Position numbers and translations under genes: made by a program. Under the pieces are notes generated by a model. That model saw only the letters and a list, made by a program, of their open reading frames with translations, made no database searches and was not told the DNA's origin. This document shows, piece by piece, positions 1 to 15,150 of a stretch of DNA of 64,000 nucleotides (position 1 is the first letter of the stretch; each line of letters opens with the position of its first letter). Origin of the DNA: Syngnathus acus (lineage: Eukaryota; Chordata; Actinopteri; Syngnathiformes; Syngnathidae). The stretch spans positions 10,890,039 through 10,954,038 of the forward strand of contig NC_051097.1 of the NCBI RefSeq assembly GCF_901709675.1, given 5' to 3'.

Positions 1-2228
1 GGAAGATGCTTCATTCAGCCATGTCCAAGTAGTGCTTTGATGCTGAATTTGAAGGAAGGAGGGTCAATCAGGCAGGCCACAGCTGTGGCTAAGAAGTGCT
101 TTGACGCCATCCCGTGGCATTTATTGGCCATTGTAAACATTTGTGGACATGACGTCAATTAATTGCAGATGAATTCGTGTTGGGACATGTGTTTGGATTT
201 ACACTGCAGGCACAAGTGGCTAATTCCGACTTCACACCGATAATCAATTTCACAGTGACACATATCTTGACAGCAAAATTCACAACACCTCCAGTCTCTC
301 GCTTTATCTCTGTAGCGACCTGCTCATAACACTAAAATTGTGTCACTTGAACCAGGCCATGTAAATCCAACCCAAGCGAAGATAAATTTTTGTTTTTTTC
401 GAGATCTGTTGCTGGATTTTTTTTTTTTCCTGCTTTACTTTTTCCAATCGGCATCACTTGTCAATCATAAATCACAACTTATTCAATTTGCGTGTATCAA
501 CTCTTGCTAACAAACAAACACCAGAGGCTAGTGTGAGAAACGACATCAGTTTTGCCAAGAAATCATGTGCCTCCTTGATGATCAGTAAAAACAGTAGCTT
601 ACAATTTTTTGACTTGACAATCTTAACATTGAAATCAGTTTGGAAACCCCCAAGGTAGTTGTGAGTCCAAATTCTGAGACTTCATAGGACCCCCCACCCC
701 CATTGTCAACTATTAAAATGACATTTGTTATACTTTGCTCGTTTTGTTATGATGTAAATCATTTGGAATTGTGTTGTATTGATTTAAGAATTGTCTTTTT
801 TGTTTGTGCAGTTTTGCTAAAAATGTTATAAGCAATCCCCCCCCGTGCGTGTACTTAATTACAATCGACTACAAAAGCATGACAAGCTTATGAATGTGTC
901 ACTCGTTATGGAAATCTTTTATCGTCTGCTGTCGGGTTGCCTTATATGGCCGAAGCGGGGAACCTACAATGACGTCATACGGCCCTAAAACATTTGACAC
1001 AATGTGTTTAATTAATAATACATTTTGGCAGGATTTTTTTTTCAGAAATTTTGGAGGAATAAAATAGGACAAAAAGTTCCCCGCCGCTGCCTTATGATCA
1101 TCATCATCAGTACTGTTGTTTTGAATTATTGATCCATTTATATTCCCAGTGATAGGTCACACATAAGAAAAAAAACAATAACACTTGTTTTGTTTTGAAT
1201 TATTTTTGCCAAACTACTGCGGACCTCTGATCCTTAATGGTGGTTGGAGATTTTTTTTGTTCCACTTTTATGACACAATACATTGTGTTTCTATGAAGCA
1301 GTATCAGTGATTACTGATGTTGACGGCTTTAAAAGAAAAGAAAAAAGGTTGCATTTCATCCCGACTGAACACCAAGTTAACTTTGTTATGTTGAAATAAG
1401 TTTATGGAAAATCAGACTCATTAAGTTTTGGGAAGGGTTTAATTTCGGGTGTGTATTTGTTTTCCGTATGTATGTATATTGAAAGGCGAATGTGTGGGGA
1501 AATGTCACTCTTCGGAGTGGAATTTGTCTGAACTGCTTTGTGTAAAGGGACCCTACTTTCCAAGAGTGACCTGTGTTTATTTGAATGGACAGTGTCGGAA
1601 TTGTTCCTATCCACAACTGCCTAAATAAACTGCTAAATTGCACACAAACCTAAGCGCTTGTCCGTTGTTTTATAATATATACAATATTAATATAAAATAA
1701 TATTAAACAGAACATTATCAGTTAACTCTACTACAGCCATTTGCAAGAACACTACCGACAATTAAATGTACATTTAAAATTGAAACAAAAGTTTTGTACT
1801 TCCGCATTGGTTACATTGTAAATTCATCTCTCCCCAGAAAGCGTCTCTGAATGCGCTACATAATACGGACGCATGCAAACACGTGACGCGGCTCGAGCCA
1901 AGTTCGTTTCATAAATTTGCTGTTTAGCATCATTTGTCATCTAGCAAAATTTGTTTTTATGACACTGTTTTAACGTACGTTTTTGTAATATTGTTTAACA
2001 TCTTAAAAAATGCACTTTTACCGTCGAACAATTGAAAAACTGGACGTAAGTTTCACTGCTTCCGCGTTTACGTGTGTTCATCTCTTCTCAATAGAGAATC
2101 TCTGAGGATACGGTCAACATTGGACGTGACTGTCAGCTTTCTGGACCCTTTTCACGAATAATTTGAGTCTTTTAGACATAAAAGACTCACATTTCAACGA
2201 GAGTCACGTCCGTGAAGGCGGTACAGTC
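1..2228. other. Region upstream of scamp1; no gene recognised
   Basis: No coding exon is recognisable here on either strand; the open frames are short and low-complexity. An AATAAA at 1624-1629, followed within 40 bases by a GT-rich stretch, looks like a polyadenylation signal, so the left part may be the 3' UTR of a plus-strand gene lying outside the window. Between about 1850 and 2228 the sequence becomes richer in CpG and contains a CACGTG-type E-box (about 1880), consistent with the scamp1 promoter and 5' UTR. These functional readings are inference. Confidence 0.4.
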
Positions 2229-5172
2229 ATGTCGGAACACGACAGTAACCCGTTCACGGAACCGGAGCTCAGCAATCCGTTTCAGGTAAGATTGGCTGGC
2301 TAGTTACCTTAGCTTAGCCACATTATCACTATTTACATGTTGACACGCGCAGCCGGTTTTATAATATAACGACAATGAAATGTACATTTACACGTACGGC
2401 TGTTTTAAAATGTCTTCGGTCTATCTTCACAATGCTGACAACATGAGATTTTGGTTCAAAATAAATGAATAGCAGAAGCTGGTATCTTTTTTTAATCTAC
2501 AAAATCGACCAAATTGCTTGAACTCTGAAAAGAATGCATTACTAATCCGTGACTGCCTGTGTTTTTTTTTTTTAGATGCTTTTATTTCTGGCACATTTTG
2601 TAGTTTACTTTAATATCTTGAAGTCATCAAAAAAATGAAGCCATAAATATTATATTACTGATTGATTGAGTATTGCTGGTTGAAAGAAACACCTGCCTTC
2701 CACCAAACATTCAATCATTCAGTCACCTTCACGGCCTTAAAGACAGTCGGAACTTCGAGATTTATCCATGTAGCCTAACTGCAGGGTCACAACAAAAGTT
2801 TTTCTTCAGCCTTTCTGTGTGGATTGTTTGCAAGTGTAACAATAAGTCAACCGCTGTTAGTATTGATCCTATTATTCGACTAAAATTGAGTTCATATTTT
2901 CTGCAAAATTGTGAATTATTCAAATAGAACCCTGCAGGTCCAACATGTTTTTGGCACGCACGCTAGCGCCCGAGGGCTCACGGAAGGAAGCATATGTGAA
3001 GATGACGGCCCCCCACCCGCAGGCGACACGACCACGCGCCCCCGCTCGGCCCACTTTCCCTGCAAATCGGAACAACCCTTCTCTAGTTTGACTCCAATGT
3101 GAATTTTTGGAGTCTGATTCTAGAAAAAGGTTGTGTATATTTAAAAAATATATATATATAACGATTGCACTATTGTAAACGTCCCCAACCAAATATTGTG
3201 TGTTCTAGAAAGCAGTGTTTCTCCTGAGATAAGATTTACATTTTTCTCGAAGGAAGTTCGATTTTTCTGATCGATCCATTCATTTTCTTGAGCACTCATC
3301 CTTTTTACAAAAATTCCTCTTCCAAAAAAACCCGAAAATAATCCTCATTTTCCAAGCCGTATTCATGTTTCACGCCAGGCTCCGCGTGAATTATTTAGGA
3401 TGGCGGTCTGGTGACAAGCCGGAGCGAGTTTGTGTGTGGGTGGGAGGGAGGGCAATAGCGGGGATGTGGTCAGGAGGACGGCGATCATCGTCTCACTTTG
3501 AATCAAGCGAGCGCGTGTGCAAGGCTGATGCTAAGCTAGCAGGACGTTGGCATGCGCGTTGAGCTTAAAGCTGGCGAGCAAGGTACTTTTTGGGCTGCTT
3601 GACTCCATTTGCTGTGTTGTCTTGCATATTGCTGTCAATTTGGAGGTTTTTTTATGCCTAATGGATTCTTGCCATTTGTTTCAGGATCCTTCCGTGGCAC
3701 TGGCAAGACAGACGTCGACAGCGATGGCTGCGGGATTAGAAGAGTACAACCCCTTCACAGACTCCAAACTAGTCAGTATTTTACCATGCTAGTGTCTCTT
3801 GGTCAGATTGGATGGACGGCGTCATTTTCATTGTGAACGCCTGCTTCTCGTCTAGACGGCGATGACCAGCAAGCCCCTCTTGGTGGCGCCTGGCGTCCCG
3901 ACGCAGCCCGCCGTCATGAAGCCCACCGAGGAGCCTCCGGTCTACTCGCAACCTCAGGCGCAGGTAGCCTCTTCCCGCCACAATCCCCCACTTGTTAACA
4001 AAGCCACGAGCGTCGCTGGCGTGCAGGAGACAACAGGGGGCGCCAGCGAGCTGCTGAAGAGGCAAGAAGAGCTGGAAAGGAAAGCGGCCGAGCTGGACCG
4101 GAGAGAGAGGGAGATGCAGTCGCTCAACGTTTCTGGAGGTGTGTCATCATCTACAAAACTATTTTAAGAGGTCCTGCTAAGAAAGAATCTTCAACACCCC
4201 CCAGGCAGGAGAAACAACTGGCCCCCGCTCCCGGAGAAGTTCCCGGTGGGCCCGTGTTTCTATCACGACATTACGGTGGACATTCCCGTGGAGTACCAGA
4301 AGACGGTCAAGCTCATGTACTACCTCTGGATGTGTGAGTTTCTTGCCTCGTGGTGCGCTCGCTCACACGCTGCGGTCACAAGCCGCAGTCACATGACGCT
4401 GCGGCGTAGCGCTTAAACGTGATGTGTGCACTTCACCTCCAGTCCACACGGGGACGCTGCTGGCCAACCTGGTCGGCGCTCTTGCTTGGTTCGGCGTGGA
4501 CCCGTCTCACGGCGTGGACTTCGGTCTAGCCATCCTGTGGTTCCTGCTCTTCACGCCGTGCTCCTTCGTGTGCTGGTACAGGCCCGTCTACGGGGCCTTC
4601 AAGTGAGTTCCCGGCCGAGCACGTTGACGTCCTGCTCCCGCTTTTGCGTCATCGATGTCTTTTTCTTGTCTGGCAGGAGTGACAGCTCCTTCCGCTTCTT
4701 CCTGTTCTTCTTCGTGTACATATGCCAGCTGGGCGTCTACGTGCTGCAGAGCGTCGGCATCGCCGGATGGGGAGCCTGGTAGGAAACATTCAAGTACACT
4801 AATACGGATTTAAAATAACAACACGTTTGTTCCGTCCTCAGCGGCTGGATCTCGGCCCTGATGTGCCTGAACACCAACGTGGCCGCGGGCGTGTTGATGA
4901 TCATGGTGGCGGCGCTGTTCACCTCGCTGGCCGTCATGTCTCTCATCATGTTTAAGAAGGTATGTCGCCGCCCTTAGATGCCCTCCCGCCGTTTTCACGC
5001 CTTTTTTTTTTTTCTCCGCCAGGTGCACACTTTGTACCGCACCACCGGCGCCAGCTTCCAGAAGGCCCAACAGGAGCTGGCCACCGGCGTCATGTCCAAT
5101 AAGACGGTGCAGGCGGCCGCCGCTAACGCCACCTCCAATGCGGCCCGAGGAGCCTTCAAGGAGCACATCTGA
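2229..5172 (+). CDS. scamp1: Secretory carrier-associated membrane protein 1
   Basis: Nine coding exons join in phase: 2229-2285, 3685-3771, 3856-3963, 4027-4138, 4205-4333, 4443-4602, 4677-4778, 4842-4959, 5023-5172, giving 340 residues, close to the 338 of human SCAMP1. The cytoplasmic N-terminus carries three NPF motifs (DSNPF, SNPF, YNPF) that in this family recruit EH-domain proteins. A charged coiled coil follows ([20 protein letters not shown]). Four membrane segments follow from exon 5 on, with the conserved [12 protein letters not shown] amphipathic linker between segments 2 and 3 and the family tail [20 protein letters not shown]. SCAMPs are tetraspan proteins of recycling endosomes, the trans-Golgi and secretory vesicles, acting in vesicle traffic and exocytosis. 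The start follows an in-frame context identical to family N-termini. SCAMP1 rather than a paralogue is supported by length and by the neighbours shared with human 5q14. The largest intron (2286-3684) follows exon 1. Confidence 0.93.
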
Positions 5173-6035
5173 GCGGCGGCTTCAGACCACGCATGCGCCC
5201 TGAAGGTTTTGGTCTCTCAGCACCCCTCTTCTTTCAATTTTCCTACCTTCTGCCTCGCCTCCTTTAAAAAAAAGGAAGAAAAAAAAGAGCTCATGAGAGT
5301 ATTAGGGCCACACTGGAAGGAAACAATTGCTTTTTTTTTTTTTCTTGTCTTTTGCTGTCCCTAAGACTGCTAAATGAAGAAATCGCTAACATCCAAACCG
5401 AATGCAAAGTGAATCGCCACTGCCCCCTACTGGCGTTCCTGTGAATAGCATTCCATTTGCGTTTTAGTCCATCACAAAGCCTGCTCTCATTTTGCTCGTT
5501 TTTCCATTTAAAAAAACTAAAATAGCAAAGCCACAATTGGATTAACATTATAAAAAGAACTACATTTAGTTACATAATAGTGGATTTCCTTTTTTATCTT
5601 GTTTTTTTCCACTGTATTTCCTTCATACAATGCAACTTTATTTATGGCACGCATTTCACAGCAACTGCAGTAAGCGCTTTCCACTCAACACAATGGCACA
5701 ACCTCCAAGTCGTTGAAAACAGAAAATTAAAACAGCTGTCACGCCATCTTGCACTTTACCTCACTTCCACTCAGGATGGCCCACGGTCATTCTCATCATC
5801 ATTATTATGATCATTTTTATGATTATTGACGTACATTTTACCACATTGACAAATGACTAGCTAAATGCGAGCGCACTTGCCTTATACACTACTTACGAAA
5901 AAGCCATCGAGTCTTGAAATTTCACTTTAATCGGAATGTAATTACTAACATCTTGAATCGTTTTGAATTTGTTTTTTGTTGAAATCTTGTTTATTTCAAG
6001 GTGTGAAAGATGTTCGGAACACTGACAATCGAAAT

Positions 6036-6049
<14 letters not shown>

Positions 6050-6066
<17 letters not shown>

Positions 6067-6067
6067 G
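6050..6067 (+). repeat. G homopolymer (18) after a GT microsatellite
   Basis: A short GT run (about 6036-6049) passes directly into 18 consecutive G residues within the putative scamp1 3' UTR. G tracts of this length can form G-quadruplexes and are mutation-prone. Confidence 0.9.
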
Positions 6068-6141
6068 TTAGAAGATTGTGCTGTTCTAGGTTTGCATGAT
6101 GACATGATGGTAATGTCTGTATATTTATTGTTTCTAGATTA

Positions 6142-6147
6142 AATAAA
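6142..6147 (+). terminator. scamp1: Polyadenylation signal, probably scamp1
   Basis: AATAAA about 970 bases after the scamp1 stop codon, on the plus strand, just before the convergent bhmt 3' end. The 3' UTR between them holds a GT repeat running into an 18-base G tract (6050-6067). Confidence 0.5.
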
Positions 6148-6374
6148 ATTATTTTTAAAAATCATTTTTTCTTGTTTCTTAGGAAGGATGGATTGTCGGT
6201 TGGTATTGTAAGATACATCAAGATCTCTAACTTGAGCTGTACTGTATTATGCGCCTTTTTTCAAAAGTGCACTTTACAAATGTCCACTAGGTGTCAGCAT
6301 TGTTCTCCTTAGCGAGACCATTTTTGGTTGGGACAAAGAAATCAGAAGAGTAGAAAAAGAACCTTTTGTAAATA

Positions 6375-6380
6375 TTTATT
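6375..6380 (-). terminator. bhmt: Polyadenylation signal, probably bhmt
   Basis: TTTATT on the plus strand (AATAAA on the minus strand) about 40 bases after the bhmt stop codon, implying a very short 3' UTR. It lies only about 230 bases from the convergent scamp1 signal. Confidence 0.55.
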
Positions 6381-6418
6381 GTTGCTGTAAAAATGACATT
6401 TGCATTCATGACAGGTTC

Positions 6419-8303
6419 TCACTGGCCTTTGTCGGCTTTGCTGAACAGATCTTGGAGCTGCTCCTTGGTGGTGGCTTCCTTCTGCTGCATGAGGTCCGCG
6501 TGACCTTTGGTGACCCCCCAGCTGTCTGGCATGGACATAGAAGGGCACAGTGGACGACCGGATGCCGGCTTCAGCTTCTCCCAGTAGTCTCGGCGGGCCC
6601 TGAAGCAAAAACGTGAAGGTGGGCGACGATGGCTTTGAATTCAACTGCGACATGTCCGTGGGCGCAATACGCTACCTGGCTCTGCACCAGGGCTTGGTGT
6701 GCATCTCCAGGCCGCTGCCCCACAGGCCGTGCTTGTCGGAACCCGCCGGCAGGAAACCCCTCTCGGGCGCCAGCTCCTCGGCCAAGGCGCGCACGTGGTA
6801 GGGCTCGAAACCGCAACAGCCGCCGATGTAGCGAATTCCGGCGGCGTACGCTTCCCGGGCGTACTTCTGCATGTCCCAGCGGGTCAGGATCCTCGGCTCC
6901 AGACCTGGCCGAGAGCAATTTGGTCAAGTAGAACGTGGCGTTGAGTTCTTAATTGTCAACAAATCTAATTAGGTGAGGTGGAACGTACTGAAGGGGAACT
7001 CGGGCAAATCGATAAATCCCTGTTTGTTGCAGTCAGGCGTGTGGTAGGCCAGCGGCTGGCTCATGTAGTGCGCCTTCAGGCCGGCTTTCTCCACGCCCGC
7101 CTTCATCATGGCAACCGTGCGCACGCAGGTGGCCGGGTCAAAGTGGCAGTTGACGCCCACGATGTCGGCGCCTGCGCCCGAGGAGGGAAACGTGAGGCTT
7201 GAAAACGCGGGTCGGCTTTTTCCGGGCGTAACGTTTTAGTACCGGCTTTGACGAGGCGGACGGCGCACTCTCCCGGGCTGACTCCGTTCAGGTCCCCCTC
7301 GGGTCCGATGCACAGCGTGACTGCCACCGGCTTGCCGGTGCCTTTCAGGACCTGCACCGCCCACTCCGCCTCCTCCACGTGCTCAAAGTACTGCAAAGAT
7401 TACGGATGAATTGAGGCGAGGCATTCGTGGGCCACACCCGCCGTCCGTCCTTTCCAATACCTCGGCGATCAAGAAGTCGACGTTCTTGCTCACAAAGACG
7501 TCCATCTGCTTCTTGAAGATGGCCTTGACGTCGTCCTGGCTCTTGCAGCTGAGGTACGCGGGCGTCTGGGACACGCCGCCCGCCACCAGGGCGTCGCCCT
7601 CGTCGGCCACCTGCCTCGCCAGGTCGCACGCCGCCTCGTTGATTTGCTGCCCCTGCAGGTGACCAAGAGAAGAGCGGGTTCATCTTACACAATGCGAGGC
7701 AGCTGCAGATATAAACGGAGTCACGGCGGTAAGAGGAGCCATTTGGGTCAGTTGAGCTGACTGTCCTGATGAGGTTCAACTATTTCATTTCCGGTTGTTG
7801 TGGAGCGTGCAGGGCGAGTACGATGCATCGGAATGGCCACTCACGGTGAAGCGTTGGGTGTGGCCCCTGTTCACCAGCTTGTCATCGCTGGCGTAGAAGG
7901 TGAAAGTCTGCATGACGTTGGATCCCGCCCTGAGGAACTCCCTGTGCAGCTGCCGCACTGAAAGCAAAGCAAAACATCACAATGATATTCGAGTCACTTG
8001 AATGGTCCGTGTACTCGTACACGTTTTCTCATGAATAGAATGACGTGTACCATACCCGCTTCAGGGTGCTCGGAGGCAGCCTCGGGCGTCCACGGCCCCG
8101 CCTTGACGTAGCCTCGCTTCTCCAAGGCGAAGACGAAGCCGCCGTCGCCGATGACCACCTCGCCGGCGTTCAGCCTCTCCAGGATGCCCTGGATGACATC
8201 AGAGATAACTCACAAGGTAAGTACTTTTGTAAACATCCAAAATGTGTTTTTCAAATCAGACAAAGAGATCATCTTGTACCTTCTTTGTCCCTGCCGGTGC
8301 CAT
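6419..8303 (-). CDS. bhmt: Betaine-homocysteine S-methyltransferase
   Basis: Eight exons join in phase on the minus strand: 8303-8280, 8188-8056, 7957-7845, 7652-7461, 7390-7243, 7171-6989, 6904-6676, 6599-6419, giving 400 residues (human BHMT 406). The enzyme transfers a methyl group from betaine to homocysteine, giving dimethylglycine and methionine, in the cytosol of liver-type cells. The three zinc-binding cysteines are present: one in GVNCHFDP and the pair in GGCCGFEP. The substrate-site motif [14 protein letters not shown] near the N-terminus and the [16 protein letters not shown] stretch are intact. The C-terminal dimerisation arm ends in a [10 protein letters not shown]-like tail slightly shorter than in mammals. 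The first exon encodes only eight residues, as expected for the family. It is divergent from dmgdh, which degrades its product dimethylglycine, an arrangement shared with human 5q14. Only one copy is present here (mammals have BHMT and BHMT2). Confidence 0.95.
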
Positions 8304-9489
8304 GGTTGCGCTTGGTCCTCTCCAAGATGGGGAAGGGCTCTCTTCAGGCGGCCCAGGATCTTTTATACCCTCTGGATGTGTGTGTGGGGGGGTCAGTTTC
8401 ACTTTTAGAACACTCATCGTATTTCAACCTCGCCCCGTCAACCCTTCACCCAGAGGAAGAATTGAACTTAAATATTCCCGAGCAGTTGGAGAGAAAAATA
8501 ACTAAATAACACGTGTTGCCAACTTGCCATGCGCTCGCTATATTTAACAACTTTTCCGACCTTTCTAGCCGGTTGTCGCATGTCAGACGTGCAGCTGCAT
8601 TACTCTCAAGTTGAGGGGGGGGCGACTCTTAAGCTAGTTTGCAAAGCAAAAAGAGAAGTTAATGTTTGCAGAGTAGCCATTCATTAGATAAGTCCCTCAT
8701 CAATGACTGACACATGATATTGAGTTGGGGAGGAGTGAGACCCCCACCCCCCTTGAAACGATTCAAATCTCTCAGGACCACCACATCCTGTAGCAGCTAT
8801 TTTTCATTCTTCCACAACAGGAGGGAAATCCTTTCCATCCATGGACATTGTGTTGCTCCTTTTTGTTGTGTGTTTGTGCTTTTGCCACACGGGGGCAGTA
8901 TAATACAGACATCTAGAGACTTTGACGGTTCAACTCGGGAAACATAGCCCAAAAAGAGTGCCAACTGGCCGCTGGTGCACTGTTATCTCACTTTACTCGA
9001 GATCTCAAAATGTTTCTCGATAAGAGCGCGTTGCCGCAATGAAACGAAAAAGTCAAGTCGTTTGTTTAAAGCTATTTTCAGGAGCCATTTCTGCGTTTTA
9101 TTTCTTAATCATTTCAAATTCTGTGGAGTTCTAAGCTCCACACGATTGACTTATTCGGGGGGAAAAATCAATACAAATAATAATTGATAGTATACATTAA
9201 TATGACATGAAATAATAAGAAAAAATAAAATTAAGAACGTTTTCATATTATTTTATTGAATCCATTTCCTTTCAAAAGTAACATTTAACAAGCCGTATAT
9301 TTAAAAATGAATAATAGTGAGAGTGACCTAGATTGAGGGTGGTGGGGAGAGTTCAAGTTACGTCCACAGACGGCCGGCGACCCCGTGGGGCGGGTCCAGA
9401 GTCCAGTTGCAGGGCCAGTGAGGCATTTATAACTTCACGTCAATTTCTCCAGCCGGTGCCTCTTTTTTTTTTTTTTGCTTTTGAGAGTC
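8304..9489. promoter_or_regulatory. Divergent bhmt-dmgdh intergenic region
   Basis: About 1.2 kb separate the two start codons. The left end holds the bhmt TATA box. The middle (about 8500-9300) is AT-rich with no recognised exon. The sequence just before 9490 is the dmgdh 5' UTR or promoter and contains a T homopolymer (about 9463-9476). Because the two genes act on consecutive steps of choline/betaine catabolism, shared control is plausible but not shown. Confidence 0.5.
8361..8367 (-). promoter_or_regulatory. bhmt: TATA box of bhmt
   Basis: On the minus strand TATAAAA lies about 58 bases before the bhmt start codon, which would place transcription start roughly 25-30 bases before the ATG. 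Spacing and orientation fit a TATA-driven, tissue-restricted promoter. Assignment is by position only. Confidence 0.55.
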
Positions 9490-14374
<4,885 letters not shown>

Positions 14375-14613
14375 AAAAATCAACACAATGGTGGCAAGGC
14401 TTCACATGGTTCGTTCACGTTTGATGACATACTTGAACCGCAGTGTCTTAATTCATTTTGTAATTCCATGGTGTACGTTTTGTTTCTTACAATTAGAGAT
14501 ATAATGCCATTACCATTTTAGTAAGTCACAGAATGAAACATTTGTACAGTTTTTATAATTTATTTTTGAACAAATATGCAATCAACAATATACTGTACAT
14601 TAATACCGTGAGA

Positions 14614-14619
14614 AATAAA
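14614..14619 (+). terminator. dmgdh: Polyadenylation signal, probably dmgdh
   Basis: AATAAA about 240 bases after the dmgdh stop codon. The rest of the 14375-15150 interval is AT-rich 3' flank up to about 14930 and then the arsb promoter. Confidence 0.55.
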
Positions 14620-14965
14620 GTGTATAGAACTTGCTGTCTTCTGGAAATCAGAATGGATTAGTTTTGTAATTAGTTACCTTTCGAATTTTGGAAGAACTAC
14701 AGCACTACGATGGAAATTGTAAAACAATGCCTGCATTTATTCCACTCGTATCAAAATTTAAAAATAATTGGAAGGAAAAAAAACTGTTTCATCCGTATGA
14801 CCCAATTCAAAATGCCATCCTCAAAAATGTAAAACAAATATTGTCACATTTTTGCTAGAATAATTTGAATATTCAAATCGACAACGAAGTTGACAAATCT
14901 AAGTTTTTACTTTAATCAAGTTAAGATCGTAATGACAGCATCACCGCTTCCGTTCTGCTGGTACC

Positions 14966-14986
14966 ACTTCCGGTTTCCTCACGTGA
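14966..14986 (+). promoter_or_regulatory. arsb: arsb promoter elements: ETS-type site and palindromic E-box
   Basis: ACTTCCGG at 14966-14973 is a consensus ETS-family site. TCACGTGA at 14979-14986, followed by C, matches the core of the CLEAR element (GTCACGTGAC) bound by TFEB/TFE3 in promoters of lysosomal genes. Both lie about 165-185 bases before the arsb start codon. That arsb encodes a lysosomal enzyme makes the match meaningful; binding itself is inference. Confidence 0.5.
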
Positions 14987-15150
14987 CCCGGACATCTTCT
15001 TTCCGGGCATCTGGTTGGCTCCTGAGTCGGTGGCAGAGCTTTCAAGACTCGCGGCTGAAATAGTTGCTTATTTCAACAGAAAAAGTTCTTTTTTGCAGGC
15101 TTTCTGCCTTATTTTCTGAACGCCATTCCACTTCCACTTTGAAGACGAAC

